A stretch of DNA of 64,000 bases from Stictocephala bisonia (GCA_035578905.1 JAQJVL010000004.1:1714082-1778081), one strand, 5' to 3'. Counted from the first letter of the stretch, positions 36,701-47,980 are shown. A program made the numbers and translations. Notes: generated by a model from the sequence alone, not told the origin.

Positions 36701-38208
36701 GCTTGGATATTATAAACGACCATTAAACCGTTAGTGAGCTTGGGTATTATAAACAACCATTAACCCGTTAGTGAGCTTGGGTGTTATAAACAACCCTTAA
36801 CCCGTTAGTGAGCTTGGATATTATAAACAACCATTAACCCGTTAGTGAGCTTGGATATTATAAACAACCATTAACCCGTTAGTGAGCTTGGATAATATAA
36901 ACGACCATTAAACCATTAGTAAGCTTGGGTATTATAAACAACCATTAACCCGTTAGTGAGCTTGGATAATATAAACAATCCGTAACCCGTTAGTGAGCTT
37001 GGATATTATAAACGACCCTTAACCCGTTAGTGAGCTTGGATAATATAAACGTCCATTAACCCGTTAGTGAGCTTGGATAATATAAACGACCCTCAACCCA
37101 TTAGTAAGCTTGGATAATATAAACAACCCGTAACCCGTTAGTGAGCTTGGATATTATAAACGACCCTTAACCCGTTAGTGAGCTTGGATAATATAAACGA
37201 CCATTAACCCGTTAGTGAGCTTGGATAATATAAACGACCCTCAACCCGTTAGTAAGCTTGGATAATATAAACGACCCTTAACCCGTTAGTGAGCTTGGAT
37301 AATATAAACGACCATTATCCCGTTAGTGAGCTTGGATAATATAAACGACCCTCAACCCGTTAGTAAGCTTGGATAATATAAACGACCCTTAACCCGTTAG
37401 TGAGCTTGGATAATATAAACGACCATTATCCCGTTAGTAAGCTTGGATAATATAAACGACCCTCAACCCGTTAGTAAGCTTGGATAATATAAACGACCCT
37501 TAACCCGTTAGTGAGCTTGGATAATATAAACGACCATTAACCCGTTAGTGAGCTTGGATATTATAAACGACCATTAAACCGTTAGTGAGCTTGGGTATTA
37601 TAAACAACCATTAACCCGTTAGTGAGCTTGGGTGTTATAAACGACCATTAACCCGTTAGTGAGCTTGGATATTATAAACGACCATTAAACCGTTAGTGAG
37701 CTTGGGTATTATAAACAACCATTAACCCGTTAGTGAGCTTGGATATTATAAACGACCATTAAACCGTTAGTGAGCTTGGATATTATAAACGACCATTATC
37801 CCGTTAGTGAGCTTGGATAATATAAACGACCCTCAACCCGTTAGTAAGCTTGGATAATATAAACGACCCTTAACCCGTTAGTGAGCTTGGATAATATAAA
37901 CGACCATTATCCCGTTAGTAAGCTTGGATAATATAAACGACCCTCAACCCGTTAGTAAGCTTGGATAATATAAACGACCCTTAACCCGTTAGTGAGCTTG
38001 GATATTATAAACCACCACTAACCCGTTAGTGAGCTTGGATATTATAAACGACCATTAAACCGTTAGTGAGCTTGGGTATTATAAACAACCATTAACCCGT
38101 TAGTGAGCTTGGGTGTTATAAACAACCATTAACCCGTTAGTTGGCTTGGATATTATAAACGACCATTAAACCGTTAGTGAGCTTGGGTATTATAAACAAC
38201 CATTAAAC
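30789..38208. repeat. 37-bp satellite array with higher-order repeats, main block
   Basis: About 190 units of 37 bp containing GTGAGCTTGGATATTATAAA, then CGACCATTAACCCGTTA. Recurrent variants are GGGTATT, GGGTGTT, GGATAAT and the CCACCACTAAC form. Variant order repeats over kilobases: 31891 onward matches 35441 onward (offset 3550), and 34201-35441 matches 36791-38031 (offset 2590), with internal blocks gained or lost. The first, degenerate unit at 30789-30830 is split from the rest by SINE copy c. Confidence 0.95.
30884..31038 (-). mobile_element. tRNA-derived SINE, copy c
   Basis: On the minus strand it reads GCCGGCGTAGTGGCTCAGTG (head with A box TGGCTCAGTGG), then CTTTGGACTGCGG, the B box GATTCGAATGCC (diverged), the core ACTTCACTCGTTGAATAAAG and CAGGCCTGTAGGCCCATGTG. 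It sits inside the first units of the 37-bp array. It is the best-preserved head in the window. Confidence 0.85.
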
Positions 38209-39230
38209 CAGCGGTCACTTAACACCTTAGTTATAAGTTGGTTATTAATAAAACCATACTAAATCTAACTACTAAAAATAATAATAAAATTCGAACAATT
38301 GATTAGATTTGGCTTATTATATAGTACTAACAATGTATTGTCTTAAATGAAAAATCCATAAATTTTAAACTAATTATAAACAAATCCAAAATAGTGTAAC
38401 CTCATAAAGAATATCAACTGCCAAATCTGAGTACACGTGCTAGTGAGCTTGGAATTATTATAAGAAACCACAAAAACTTTAAGTTGAGGCTTGGTATTAA
38501 ATATAAACAGAGACATTAAACTCTATAAGGCTCGTGGGAGAATTGTGTGCACCAGTTTGGATCCATTCATAGGACTAGGGCATATGAAAATCACACTAAC
38601 CGTATCTTTGTTTATCTACGTTTAATGACGTCATTAATATTTTACTATAAGTTTTAAAATGTTTATCTGAGTTGGAACAAAAAGACCGGAACAACTAGTC
38701 ACCGTTCAATGTAGCTTGGTATTACTCGAAACCCCCGTTAATTAGCTTATATTAATAACCTGATTGTAAGGAATGGTTTTATAAGTTTGTAAATTTTAGA
38801 TTTTTACTTTGAATAATAAAATACAATTCAAACATGTTTTGATGCTTCGAGAGTATTATAAACTACATTACTTGTCTAGTGAACCTTAGGAATGTAAAAC
38901 GACGATAAACTTACTTACTATATTAATAACAGTAATTTAAAGTTATTATGCAATTTAAAATAACCTTAAACTTATAGAGTTGAATCATTATAAAATACGC
39001 ATTAACCTAATAGTGTATTTAACCACTTTAACGTTGTGAAAAGGAAGATATTTTAAACAACATATTAGTGGGGATATTATGAATTAAACGTAGTTTAGCT
39101 CTGGATATTATAATTATTAATATTTTTAGATTGAGTTTAGTCCATTACGCGTACGTGACTTGGGTTTATAAACGTGTTGCAGTACGTAAGTTGGTTTTAA
39201 CATGGGGCCATTATAAGGTTAATGTTATAA
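38209..39230. repeat. Distorted second copy of 29.43-30.58 kb
   Basis: Blocks occur in the same order as in 29430-30580 (ATCTAACTACTAAAAATAAT, AGAATATCAACTGCCAAAT, AATTGTGTGCACC, CGAAACCCCCGTTAATT, AAAAGGAAGATATTT). They are broken by hundreds of small deletions and by insertions that read like the 37-bp satellite, for example CTAGTGAGCTTGGAATTATT. Distortion stops abruptly at about 39200, after which the copy is nearly perfect. This looks like a blended consensus rather than natural divergence. Confidence 0.7.
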
Positions 39231-39583
39231 TAAAATAGGAATAAATGTTATTGTGAAGTTCAAATAAATAATTAGGGCTTAACATCATTGATCAAATTAA
39301 TGTAGTAAATAAACTCTGATCCTCGGCAGGCCAGAGGTGCTGGTCAATGCAGCGAGTTCCTTTCCAAGTAGTTGACTCCTGCGGGGTTGTCTGAGTTTTG
39401 ATTTAGCCCAACCATATTCCATGGTGAGTTTGAATATTAGAAAAGAACCTCAAACCATTGGTGATTTTATATTACAAACTACTCTCAAAACATTGGTGTG
39501 TTTGTATATTAGAAATGACCCTCAAACCATTTTTCAAAAGTTTCTTAGTACATTTTTATTTTAGTTTTTTTAATTCATTTTTA
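39231..39583. repeat. Clean second copy of 30.60-30.88 kb
   Basis: Nearly identical to 30596-30883 through CCATGG and the first degenerate 37-bp units. It has about two additional degenerate units (39455-39510) that the first copy lacks. It leads into SINE copy d. Confidence 0.85.
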
Positions 39584-39729
39584 AACTTCACCTCGCCAGT
39601 TCACATGGGCCTACAGGCCTGTTCGTCAACTTTATTCAACGAGTGAAGTTCCGACTGTTGGCTCAGTGGGGATTCGAACCTTAGACTTTGCCTTCCGCAG
39701 TCCAAAGCCTTAGCCACTGAGCCACTACG
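39584..39729 (-). mobile_element. tRNA-derived SINE, copy d
   Basis: Same position in the repeat context as copy c, differing at a few bases, with the canonical B box GGTTCGAATCC. It lacks about nine bases at the GCCGGC head. It and copy c are one insertion present in two versions, not two independent insertions. Confidence 0.85.
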
Positions 39730-42165
39730 GTGAGCTTCGATATTACAAACGACCTCAAACCATTGGTCAGCTTGGATATTATAAACGACCCTTAACCCGT
39801 TAGTGAGCTTGGGTATTATAAACGACCCTTAACCCGTAAGTGAGCTTGGATATTATAAACAACCATTAACCCGTTAGTGAGCTTGGATATTATGAACAAC
39901 CCTTAACCCGTTAGTTGGCTTGGATATTATAAACGACCATTAAACCGTTATTGAGCTTGGGTATTATAAACAACCATTAACCCGTTAGTGAGCTTGGGTG
40001 TTATAAACAACCCTTAACCCGTTAGTGAGCTAGGGTATTATAAACAACCCTTAACCCGTTAGTGAGCTTGGATATTATAAACGACCATTAAACCGTTAGT
40101 GAGCTTGGGTATTATAAATAACCATTAACCCGTTAGTGAGCTTGGGTGTTATAAACAACCCTTAACCCGTTAGTGAGCTAGGGTATTATAAACAACCCTT
40201 GACCCGTTAGTGAGCTTGGATATTATAAACAACCCTTGACCCGTTAGTGAGCTTGGATATTATAAACGACCATTAAACCGTTAGTGAGCTTGGGTATTAT
40301 AAACAACCATTAACCCGTTAGTGAGCTTGGATATTATAAACAACCCTTAACCCGTTAGTGAGCTTGGATATTATAAACAACCCGTAACCCGTTAGTGAGC
40401 TTGGATATTATAAACAACCATTAACCCGTTAGTGAGCTTGGATAATATAAACGACCATTAAACCATTAGTAAGCTTGGGTATTATAAACAACCATTAACC
40501 CGTTAGTGAGCTTGGATAATATAAACAATCCGTAACCCGTTAGTGAGCTTGGATATTATAAACGACCCTTAACCCGTTAGTGAGCTTGGATATTATAAAC
40601 GACCCTTAACCCGTTAGTGAGCTTGGATAATATAAACGACCCTCAACCCATTAGTAAGCTTGGATAATATAAACAACCCGTAACCCGTTAGTGAGCTTGG
40701 ATATTATAAACGACCCTTAACCCGTTAGTGAGCTTGGATAATATAAACGACCATTAACCCGTTAGTGAGCTTGGATAATATAAACGACCCTCAACCCGTT
40801 AGTAAGCTTGGATAATATAAACGACCCTTAACCCGTTAGTGAGCTTGGATAATATAAACGACCATTATCCCGTTAGTGAGCTTGGATAATATAAACGACC
40901 CTCAACCCGTTAGTAAGCTTGGATAATATAAACGACCCTTAACCCGTTAGTGAGCTTGGATAATATAAACGACCATTATCCCGTTAGTAAGCTTGGATAA
41001 TATAAACGACCCTCAACCCGTTAGTAAGCTTGGATAATATAAACGACCCTTAACCCGTTAGTGAGCTTGGATAATATAAACGACCATTAACCCGTTAGTG
41101 AGCTTGGATAATATAAACGACCCTCAACCCGTTAGTAAGCTTGGATAATATAAACGACCCTTAACCCGTTAGTGAGCTTGGATAATATAAACGACCATTA
41201 ACCCGTTAGTGAGCTTGGATAATATAAACGACCCTTAACCCGTTAGTGAGCTTGGATAATATAAACGACCCTTAACCCGTTAGTGAGCTTGGATAATATA
41301 AACGACCATTAACCTGTTAGTGAGCTTGGATAATATAAACTACCCTCAACCCGTTAGTAAGCTTGGATAATATAAACGACCCTTAACCCGTTAGTGAGCT
41401 TGGATAATATAAACGACCATTAACCCGTTAGTGAGCTTGGATAATATAAACGACCCTCAACCCGTTAGTAAGATTGGATAATATAAACGACCCTTAACCC
41501 GTTAGTGAGCTTGGATAATATAAACGACCATTAACCCGTTAGTGAGCTTGGATAATATAAACGACCCTCAACCCGTTAGTAAGCTTGGATAATATAAACG
41601 ACCCTTAACCCGTTAGTGAGCTTGGATAATATAAACGACCATTATCCCGTTAGTAAGCTTGGATAATATAAACGACCCTTAACCCGTTAGTGAGCTTGGA
41701 TAATATAAAGGACCATTAACCCGTTAGTGAGCTTGGATAATATAAATGACCCTCAACCCGTTAGTAAGCTTGAATAATATAAACAACCATTAACCCGTTA
41801 GTGAGCTTGGATAATATAAACAACCCGTAACCCGTTAGTGAGCTTGGATAATATAAACGACCCTTAACCCCCCGTTAGTGAGCTTGGATAATATAAACGA
41901 CCCGTAACCCGTTAGTGAGCTTGGATATTATAAACGACCCTTAACCCGTTAGTGAGCTTGGATAATATAAACGACCCGTAACCCGTTAGTGAGCTTGGAT
42001 AATATAAACGACCCTTAACCCGTTAGTGAGCTTGGATAATATAAACGACCCTTAACCCGTTTGTGAGCTTGGATAATATAAACGACCCTCAAGCCATTGG
42101 TCAGCTTGGATATTAGAAACGACCCTTAATCGTCAGTGAGCTTGGCTATTATAAACAACCCTCGA
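39730..42165. repeat. 37-bp satellite array, second block
   Basis: About 65 units of the same 37-bp satellite, dominated after 40600 by the GGATAATATAAACGACC variant. The last units near 42085-42165 become degenerate and the array ends in unique DNA. Its first ~1 kb parallels the first block's start. Confidence 0.95.
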
Positions 42166-43391
42166 TGAATTTGTTTAAAAAATATCATCCTATCATATGT
42201 GAACAGAGTGGTTTGAACAAATTATTTTTCTGGTAACTGAAAACGTTTGGCATTTGCCAATATTTGCAATTGGCTATGGTAACATCAAAAGCTAACATTT
42301 ATTTATGTTGTTTGAAGCACCAACATTTATTCACAAATACTGTTTTGATTTTTTAAATTGCTATTCTGAATAATTGTTTGGTATAAATTGAATTAAGATA
42401 CTGCGGTGGTTGAAATGTTCATTATACATTTTTTTAGCTGTATTTTTTAAATATAAAATTCCTTACTTTATCCAATGTGTGAATAAAACATAAGAGATTT
42501 GTTATTTTTTTACGCTCTATTTTAATTTACTTTTTTCTGCTAAGAAAACTTTAAAGGTGCCGCAGGGGATGTGTGTGATTTTCATTCAACGAGTAAAGTA
42601 CCAACCGTCACCTTAGTTGTGGCACAGACATAAAGGTTATACTCCTTTCCTTGTTTGTAGCTCGAACCTTGGACATAGGACTGCAGTCAGCTGCTGAGCC
42701 ACCAAGCCGGCCGGGACATCTATTGCCACTTACATTACATAATAATCCTTTTATGGAAGACAATTTTAACGTGTTGAAAATCAAATAACATCTAAAAACT
42801 GTATCTCCTAACATTTATTGATTCTCAAGCTCCTTAAAAATTGCATAACGGTTACACTGAATTACCAAGTTTAATTTTGTTTATTTCACTATCCAAAAAT
42901 TATTCAGACATCTGAATAATGAAATGTATTCTTCTCGTAAAGTACAATATTCATAATATAGCTTTGTATTCAGTAAAGTTACAAACTTTACTGAATACAA
43001 CTTTACCAGATTACATTCTCAACTTGGAGGTGTTGTATAAAAGATATAACTTTTATGTCACATATTTGTTGTCATCAAAATGCACTTTAGTTATCTCTGA
43101 CAACGTTGGCTGAGACTGCACGATTTCTTGTAATCAAATTGTCTGGCTATTGCAACGTCACTAAGTTCCCCGTCGCTCTACTACGTGTCTGAGGGGAGGG
43201 GTGTTACTTTGCACACGTGCAATTGGCCCATGATTGCAACTACCAGAATAGAATGTTTATTCCATGTACCGTAATTATCTATCAGCATCCCTTATCAGTG
43301 CCTGACAGATAAAACTAATTAATTACATTTGCATTAGTTTTCTTTGTTATTAGTTTTAACAAAACCTAAATGTTATATAGGCCCGCCTTAA
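42166..43391. other. Intron 4 sequence with a SINE
   Basis: AT-rich, no gene seen apart from SINE copy e. A short self-complementary stretch, GTATTCAGTAAAGTTACAAA, with its inverse follows at 42966-43005. Confidence 0.5.
42575..42714 (-). mobile_element. tRNA-derived SINE, copy e (diverged)
   Basis: On the minus strand it reads CCGGCCGGCTTGGTGGCTCA, then CAAGGTTCGAGC (B box) and ACTTTACTCGTTGAATG. The tail section after the core is missing or unrecognisable. Confidence 0.7.
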
Positions 43392-44773
43392 GGGGAGACT
43401 ACCCAAAAAATATTTAATTTGTAGTAATTTGGTTTATTTCATATTTTAATAGGTTACTTTCTTGTGAACAATTTGACACATAACAAATTCTCATCTGAGC
43501 ACCAGTAATATTTTTTGTTATTGTTTTACAACGGCATATTTTGAAAATTTGTGACTTCTGCAGCTGTCCTTTAACACATTCATCAAAACAATCACAGTAC
43601 AGATAGTAAATATAATCTTTGTTAAGTACAGGCCTATCTTAGATTTTGTCTGGTTCTCTTTATTACTCTTTGCCCAAATAATGTTAAAATATACATGTCT
43701 TTTTAGTCATAACCTATGTTTTGTTTATCATAACTTATAAACACATTTGTGTCCATAAGTATGATTTTTTGAACTATTTATTTTACTGAAAATCACTTAA
43801 CCTAAAGAAATATTTAAGAAAAGGAAGAGCAAAGGCAAAAGGTTCCACAAACTTAATTAAATATTTGGCAAGTGTAGAACTTTCCTATTTAGTACTAGAG
43901 GGGTCTTCAGGAATTCTTGGGGGGAAAGCCCATGTACCAACTATGCTCTGGCGACTGGTATGCATAGTACAAAAAGGCACATGAGAATGGAAGAACAATA
44001 CAAGCATAGGCCAACACCAGAGCAATCATGAAAACTATAATGTCTATCAACCAAGATTTATCAAATACAAATGTTAGTTGGGAATGTTTTTGCAAGGCAG
44101 GACAAAAATGGCAATGAATTGGTCAACAATTTAGTGTTGTTACGTTTACAAAACAATAATTTTATGGGTAGAGCATAATTAAAAATGGATGTTTGGTTTG
44201 CTTGTAATCACTTGCAATGATGCAATAGAGTAGGGTGTGGTATTGGCAAACAACTGAAGAGAACAATAATCGTACTTGACTAATTAAGTGTAAAGAAAGC
44301 ACGAAGTCACTACACAAGAAGCCAGGATAGAAGGAAGAGGAAAGAAACTAATCACAGACAATAGAGACAAACAAGAACATTATAAACCTAGAAACTCTTA
44401 AGGTAGGAGCAGATGTAACTTTATTTTATACATATTTCTCAGACTCTACAAAAGGTAGGGACTTGAAACTGTTGTGGTATACTTAAGTATATGACTTGTT
44501 GCTATGGATCTGCTTTAGTGACATTGTTAGCAAGAATTATTGACATATCATACGTCAAACTTATTTTTAATGAAAAAATTATAATAAACATTTCAAATAA
44601 TCATAAAATAATTTTCGAATTGAGTTAGAATCTTGAAACTAGATCAGTATAAATAAAATGCAACAATATACAGGTTGTATAAATATAAAGGTGAAATCAC
44701 TAGTGGTTTTTGAGATCTTGGGACAAACATATGTCAAATTTAATACGCCCGGGATAGGGAGGGTAGTCTCCCC
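43392..44773. mobile_element. Candidate terminal-inverted-repeat element
   Basis: GGGGAGACTACCC at 43392-43404 is matched exactly by its inverse at 44761-44773. The 1382-bp span has no convincing target duplication. On its minus strand 43907-44095 is a 62-codon open frame with two hydrophobic stretches (IIVFMIALVLAYACIVL and FSCAFLYYAYQ). I do not recognise it and cannot show that it is translated. The element call rests on the 13-bp repeat only. Confidence 0.45.
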
Positions 44774-44949
44774 GAAGGTGTGTATAACAACTAGTCTGTA
44801 TTGCGCTTTCCTCTAATAATTAAACAGGTTTTATAACCATAAATCAGGGTATAAAATTTAGATTTTTCTATGCTAGAAAATAATTAAAATCTCATACAAT
44901 ATCATCTTAAATTTAATACTAAACTCTAATTCGGCAGGACAGTAAGCAA

Positions 44950-45440
44950 CTTACGTGTTATATTTAGCGCAGACAGGAGTTCCAGCGGCAGAGGGGAATC
45001 TATCCACCGCTGAGCTACCTTACTTCACGGGCGTGACTAACTTCCGCCTTCAAGTGTTCAACTTCTGCAAAATTGTTTAGTTGAAAAAATAACTGTAATG
45101 AACTGTACAAATAACTTTTTATTGTTTATATTATCATAAATTGTGATAATTGCTATTATTAATTATTGTTATTTGAATACCAAATAATAATTTAATGTAA
45201 CCGTTCTAAGCTTGATTCGATGGTGTTAACCCAAGAAACCAATAGTCACTGCTGCTAATTGCGTGATGGGCGGGGCTTGCTCTTGCGCCACCAGCACGCG
45301 GCCTTCCGCCAACCTGGTTGCCATGACACTTTTTAAATGGAATTACACAGTGGGGAAACATAGTTCTCTATCCAACTTGCACCTCTCAGTGCCTCCTACT
45401 CGCAACAGTTCGTTCAAAAGGTTGTTTTCTAAGCTGCATT
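44950..45440 (-). repeat. Dispersed repeat R2, minus-strand copy
   Basis: This is the inverse of 28998-29420 with the same block order. On the minus strand it contains GTAGCTCAGCGGTGGATAGA, then CTGCCGCTGGAACTCC, tRNA-like A-box sequence at the 3' side. It also contains GGCCGCGTGCTGGTGGCGCA and TTAGCAGCAGTGACTATTGG. It is better preserved than the plus copy and about 490 bp long. Confidence 0.7.
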
Positions 45441-45445
45441 TTGGT

Positions 45446-46862
45446 TGATATTATAATATGAATTCACACTGTATTATAATGTTAACAATAGAACAAATAA
45501 ACAGCAAACAAGAATATAGTATTTACAGAATATCGACAACTTCAGACCAAACTATTCATTTCACATCATACGACCCATATTTTCACAAATTAGCTGCATA
45601 TAATTCTACGGTTCACAGACGTTTGATCATACCTGTCAACCCCACGAACTACACAAATGAAGTCAAAACTGTCAAATATATAGCAACAGCTAATGGTCAT
45701 TGTAGTAACACGATCGACAAGCTGATTAAAAAACATAAAAGCAAAAATTCAACATGGAAACCAAACCTAATAGTAATAAATTTGTTTGTGTTGAATTTGA
45801 CAAGACAATAGAAAGTAACATAAAGAAAATATTTAAAAAAAACAAGGAACTCAATTAAGTTTCTTAACAAACAATAAAATAAATAACACCCTCAATATTC
45901 ATAATCAAACACATGTTTAATAAGCTACAATTACACTGGTGTATATAAACGTAAATGTAATGATTGTGACTCTATTTATATTGGACAAACAGGTCGTGCT
46001 TTTAATGTTAGATATAGAGATCACTGTCCTAACTAAAAACTGATCAAGCAAAGTCATAATATGGGGGAAATAAATGATAACCTTTAAAAATTTTACATGT
46101 ATGTGAAAAAAATAACAAATTAAACATACTCGAAGAATTTGAAATGTATAAACACATGAAAACTGATGAAAATGAAACTATGAAAATTGATGATAATGAA
46201 ACTAAAAATTATTCCTCATTTAATTTTTAATTACATCATTGCTAGTTACAGAAAACCAGCTGGTAATTTCAAATTTCCGTGGCTTAATTTATCTCCCTCC
46301 ATCCTAGTCAGTTAGCATGGATACATTCGATATTCATTTGGTGTCCGGACAATTCGTCCCACGGACATTTCGTCCCCCAAGAAAAATGCGGACATTTCGT
46401 CCCACTTTGTGGAACGGCTACCTGGGTAGGGTTTGATAAATAGTCTCCAAATATTTCTAAACCGACACTTCGTCCCACCCGAGAGAAGGGTTGTAAAAAG
46501 GTTAGGTTAGGTTAGGTTAGGTTCTCTCAGGGTGGGACGAAGTGTCCGTTTAGAAATATTTGGAGACTAATTATCAAAACCGACCCAGGTAGACACTCCA
46601 CAGAGTGGGACGGAATGTCCGCATTTTTCTTTGGGGACGAAATGTCCGTGGGACGAATTGTCCTGTAATCATTCATTTAACCTAACTGATCCCTATATTG
46701 ATTATCTTTTTCTTTTCTATATTTTTTATTTTTATAAACTGATTTTTAAGTTTAATTTTACAATTAATCTAAATTTATAATTATTATCTTGAACAGGATA
46801 ATTTTTGTATTCACCTAATGATGGTATTAGTATACCAACACGTCGTGAAAAATAAAACAAAA
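45446..46862 (+). mobile_element. Penelope-like retroelement fragment, interrupted
   Basis: 45560-45760 encodes the linker region typical of Penelope-like elements: YFHKLAAYNSTVHRRLIIPV, then VKTVKYIATANGH and IDKLIKKHK. In another frame at about 45940-46035 comes the GIY-YIG endonuclease start VYKRKCNDCDSIYIGQTGRA, then FNVRYRDHC. Stops and frameshifts make it non-functional. A 317-bp foldback is inserted at 46347-46663. The 3' end near 46813-46858 (CACCTAATGATGGTATTAGT, then CGTCGTGAAAAATAAAAC) resembles the hammerhead-ribozyme-bearing terminus of such elements, but conserved core bases are changed. Confidence 0.8.
46347..46663. mobile_element. Foldback element with TTAGG-type core
   Basis: Two arms of about 150 bp are inverted copies. 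Each begins GGACAATTCGTCCCACGGAC and contains GCGGACATTTCGTCCCAC and CTCCAAATATTTCTAAA. Between them lies AAGGTTAGGTTAGGTTAGGT continuing to five GGTTA units at about 46499-46523. There is no coding. The element lies in the 3' part of the Penelope-like fragment. Target duplication not evident. Confidence 0.85.
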
Positions 46863-47399
46863 CATCAATTTGAACTTTTGACAGGTTTGTCTCAATTGTT
46901 GCACTTATATTCTAAATTTCCCATAACAGTACTTGACTGTATAAGGTTATTTTAGATACTCAATGTCAAAGAAAACAAACACATCAAAAAAATAGACAGT
47001 GAACCGTCATTTATTAACAAACACTGATTGAGGCAAAGTAAACATTGGTTTATTTCACGCTAGTACTGCCAATATCAAATCAGTCGTACAAAGTGTCACC
47101 TACGTGTTCATATGAAAGCACTACTACACTCGTCGTTATTAAAGTGACACAACATTTCGAGTGATATGGGCCTACAATTGATCAATACAACTTGTTGTAG
47201 TGTTTATACAATACATTACATGACTTTCGTAGTCAGAGTCTGCTCGGTCGTAGCTGTTTTATTTTAATCATGTAACTTGAGGCAAATAATTTATCAATTG
47301 GAAGCGTGACTACGTTATCTCTAAACACATCCTATAGACGCTTGTTGACAAAGAAGTCCAAACAAAAGTTATTTCTCTTAACTTGAAGGCTTGAAAATA
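46863..47399. other. Intronic sequence, no gene seen
   Basis: AT-rich, nothing recognised. Confidence 0.45.
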
Positions 47400-47788
47400 T
47401 GCAGAGACTGTCGGCCATTTTGGTTTTAATCCCATAGAACAATGTTATTTACGAATTCATATTTTTTCGTTATTTATTTACCAAAAGTGTCATTTTAAAC
47501 GTTATCATATTGCTGATTTTGATGTTTTGAATACGTACGCCTAGTTTTGAAAAATAGATGAAAATATAAACTTCAAACAAATTTATTTTAAAAGTTTTCT
47601 ATAAAACTAATTTAGAGTTTGCAAAGCAATTCCAACGTGCAATATCAATGTAATACCTTGATCAAATGCAATTTGTTTGGGGGGAAATCCGTTTAAAATA
47701 TCGGTTTAATATGGATACGCGTGATCGTATGTCCGGTTCGAAAATAGCATTGTTATAATTAAAACCAACGCGGCCGACAGCCTCTGCA
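47400..47788. mobile_element. MITE-like element with TGCAGAG ends
   Basis: The left end TGCAGAGACTGTCGGCCATT and the inverted right end TGCAGAGGCTGTCGGCCGCG both continue into TTGGTTTTAAT. The inverted repeat is about 31 bp with few mismatches. No coding in the 389 bp. Target duplication uncertain. Confidence 0.7.
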
Positions 47789-47810
47789 GACCCTTAAGCG
47801 GCCGCTGTCA

Positions 47811-47980
47811 TTACTAAAAATTGAAGCTTCCGGTAACGACCGCGTCAAGGTGTTAATTAAATCACAAAACGTTTTTCCCATGCTGTGATGTGGAACACTG
47901 AAGATGTCACATTACAGCGTAGGTGATGTAAATAACTCCTTTACGTGGTCGTTACCGGAAGCTTCAATAATTTTAGTAAA
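47811..47980. mobile_element. Short MITE-like element with GAAGCTTCCGG ends
   Basis: TTGAAGCTTCCGGTAACGAC at 47821-47840 is inverted at 47947-47966. TTACTAAAA outside it also pairs with the far side. The 170-bp unit lies 22 bp after the previous element. Superfamily not assigned. Confidence 0.65.

Noticed and set aside
30789..42165. CRISPR-like regular repeat array
   Set aside because: Units abut head to tail with no unique spacers, and the window is eukaryotic.
46499..46523. Interstitial telomere or chromosome end
   Set aside because: Only about five GGTTA units, at the centre of a foldback with ordinary DNA on both sides.
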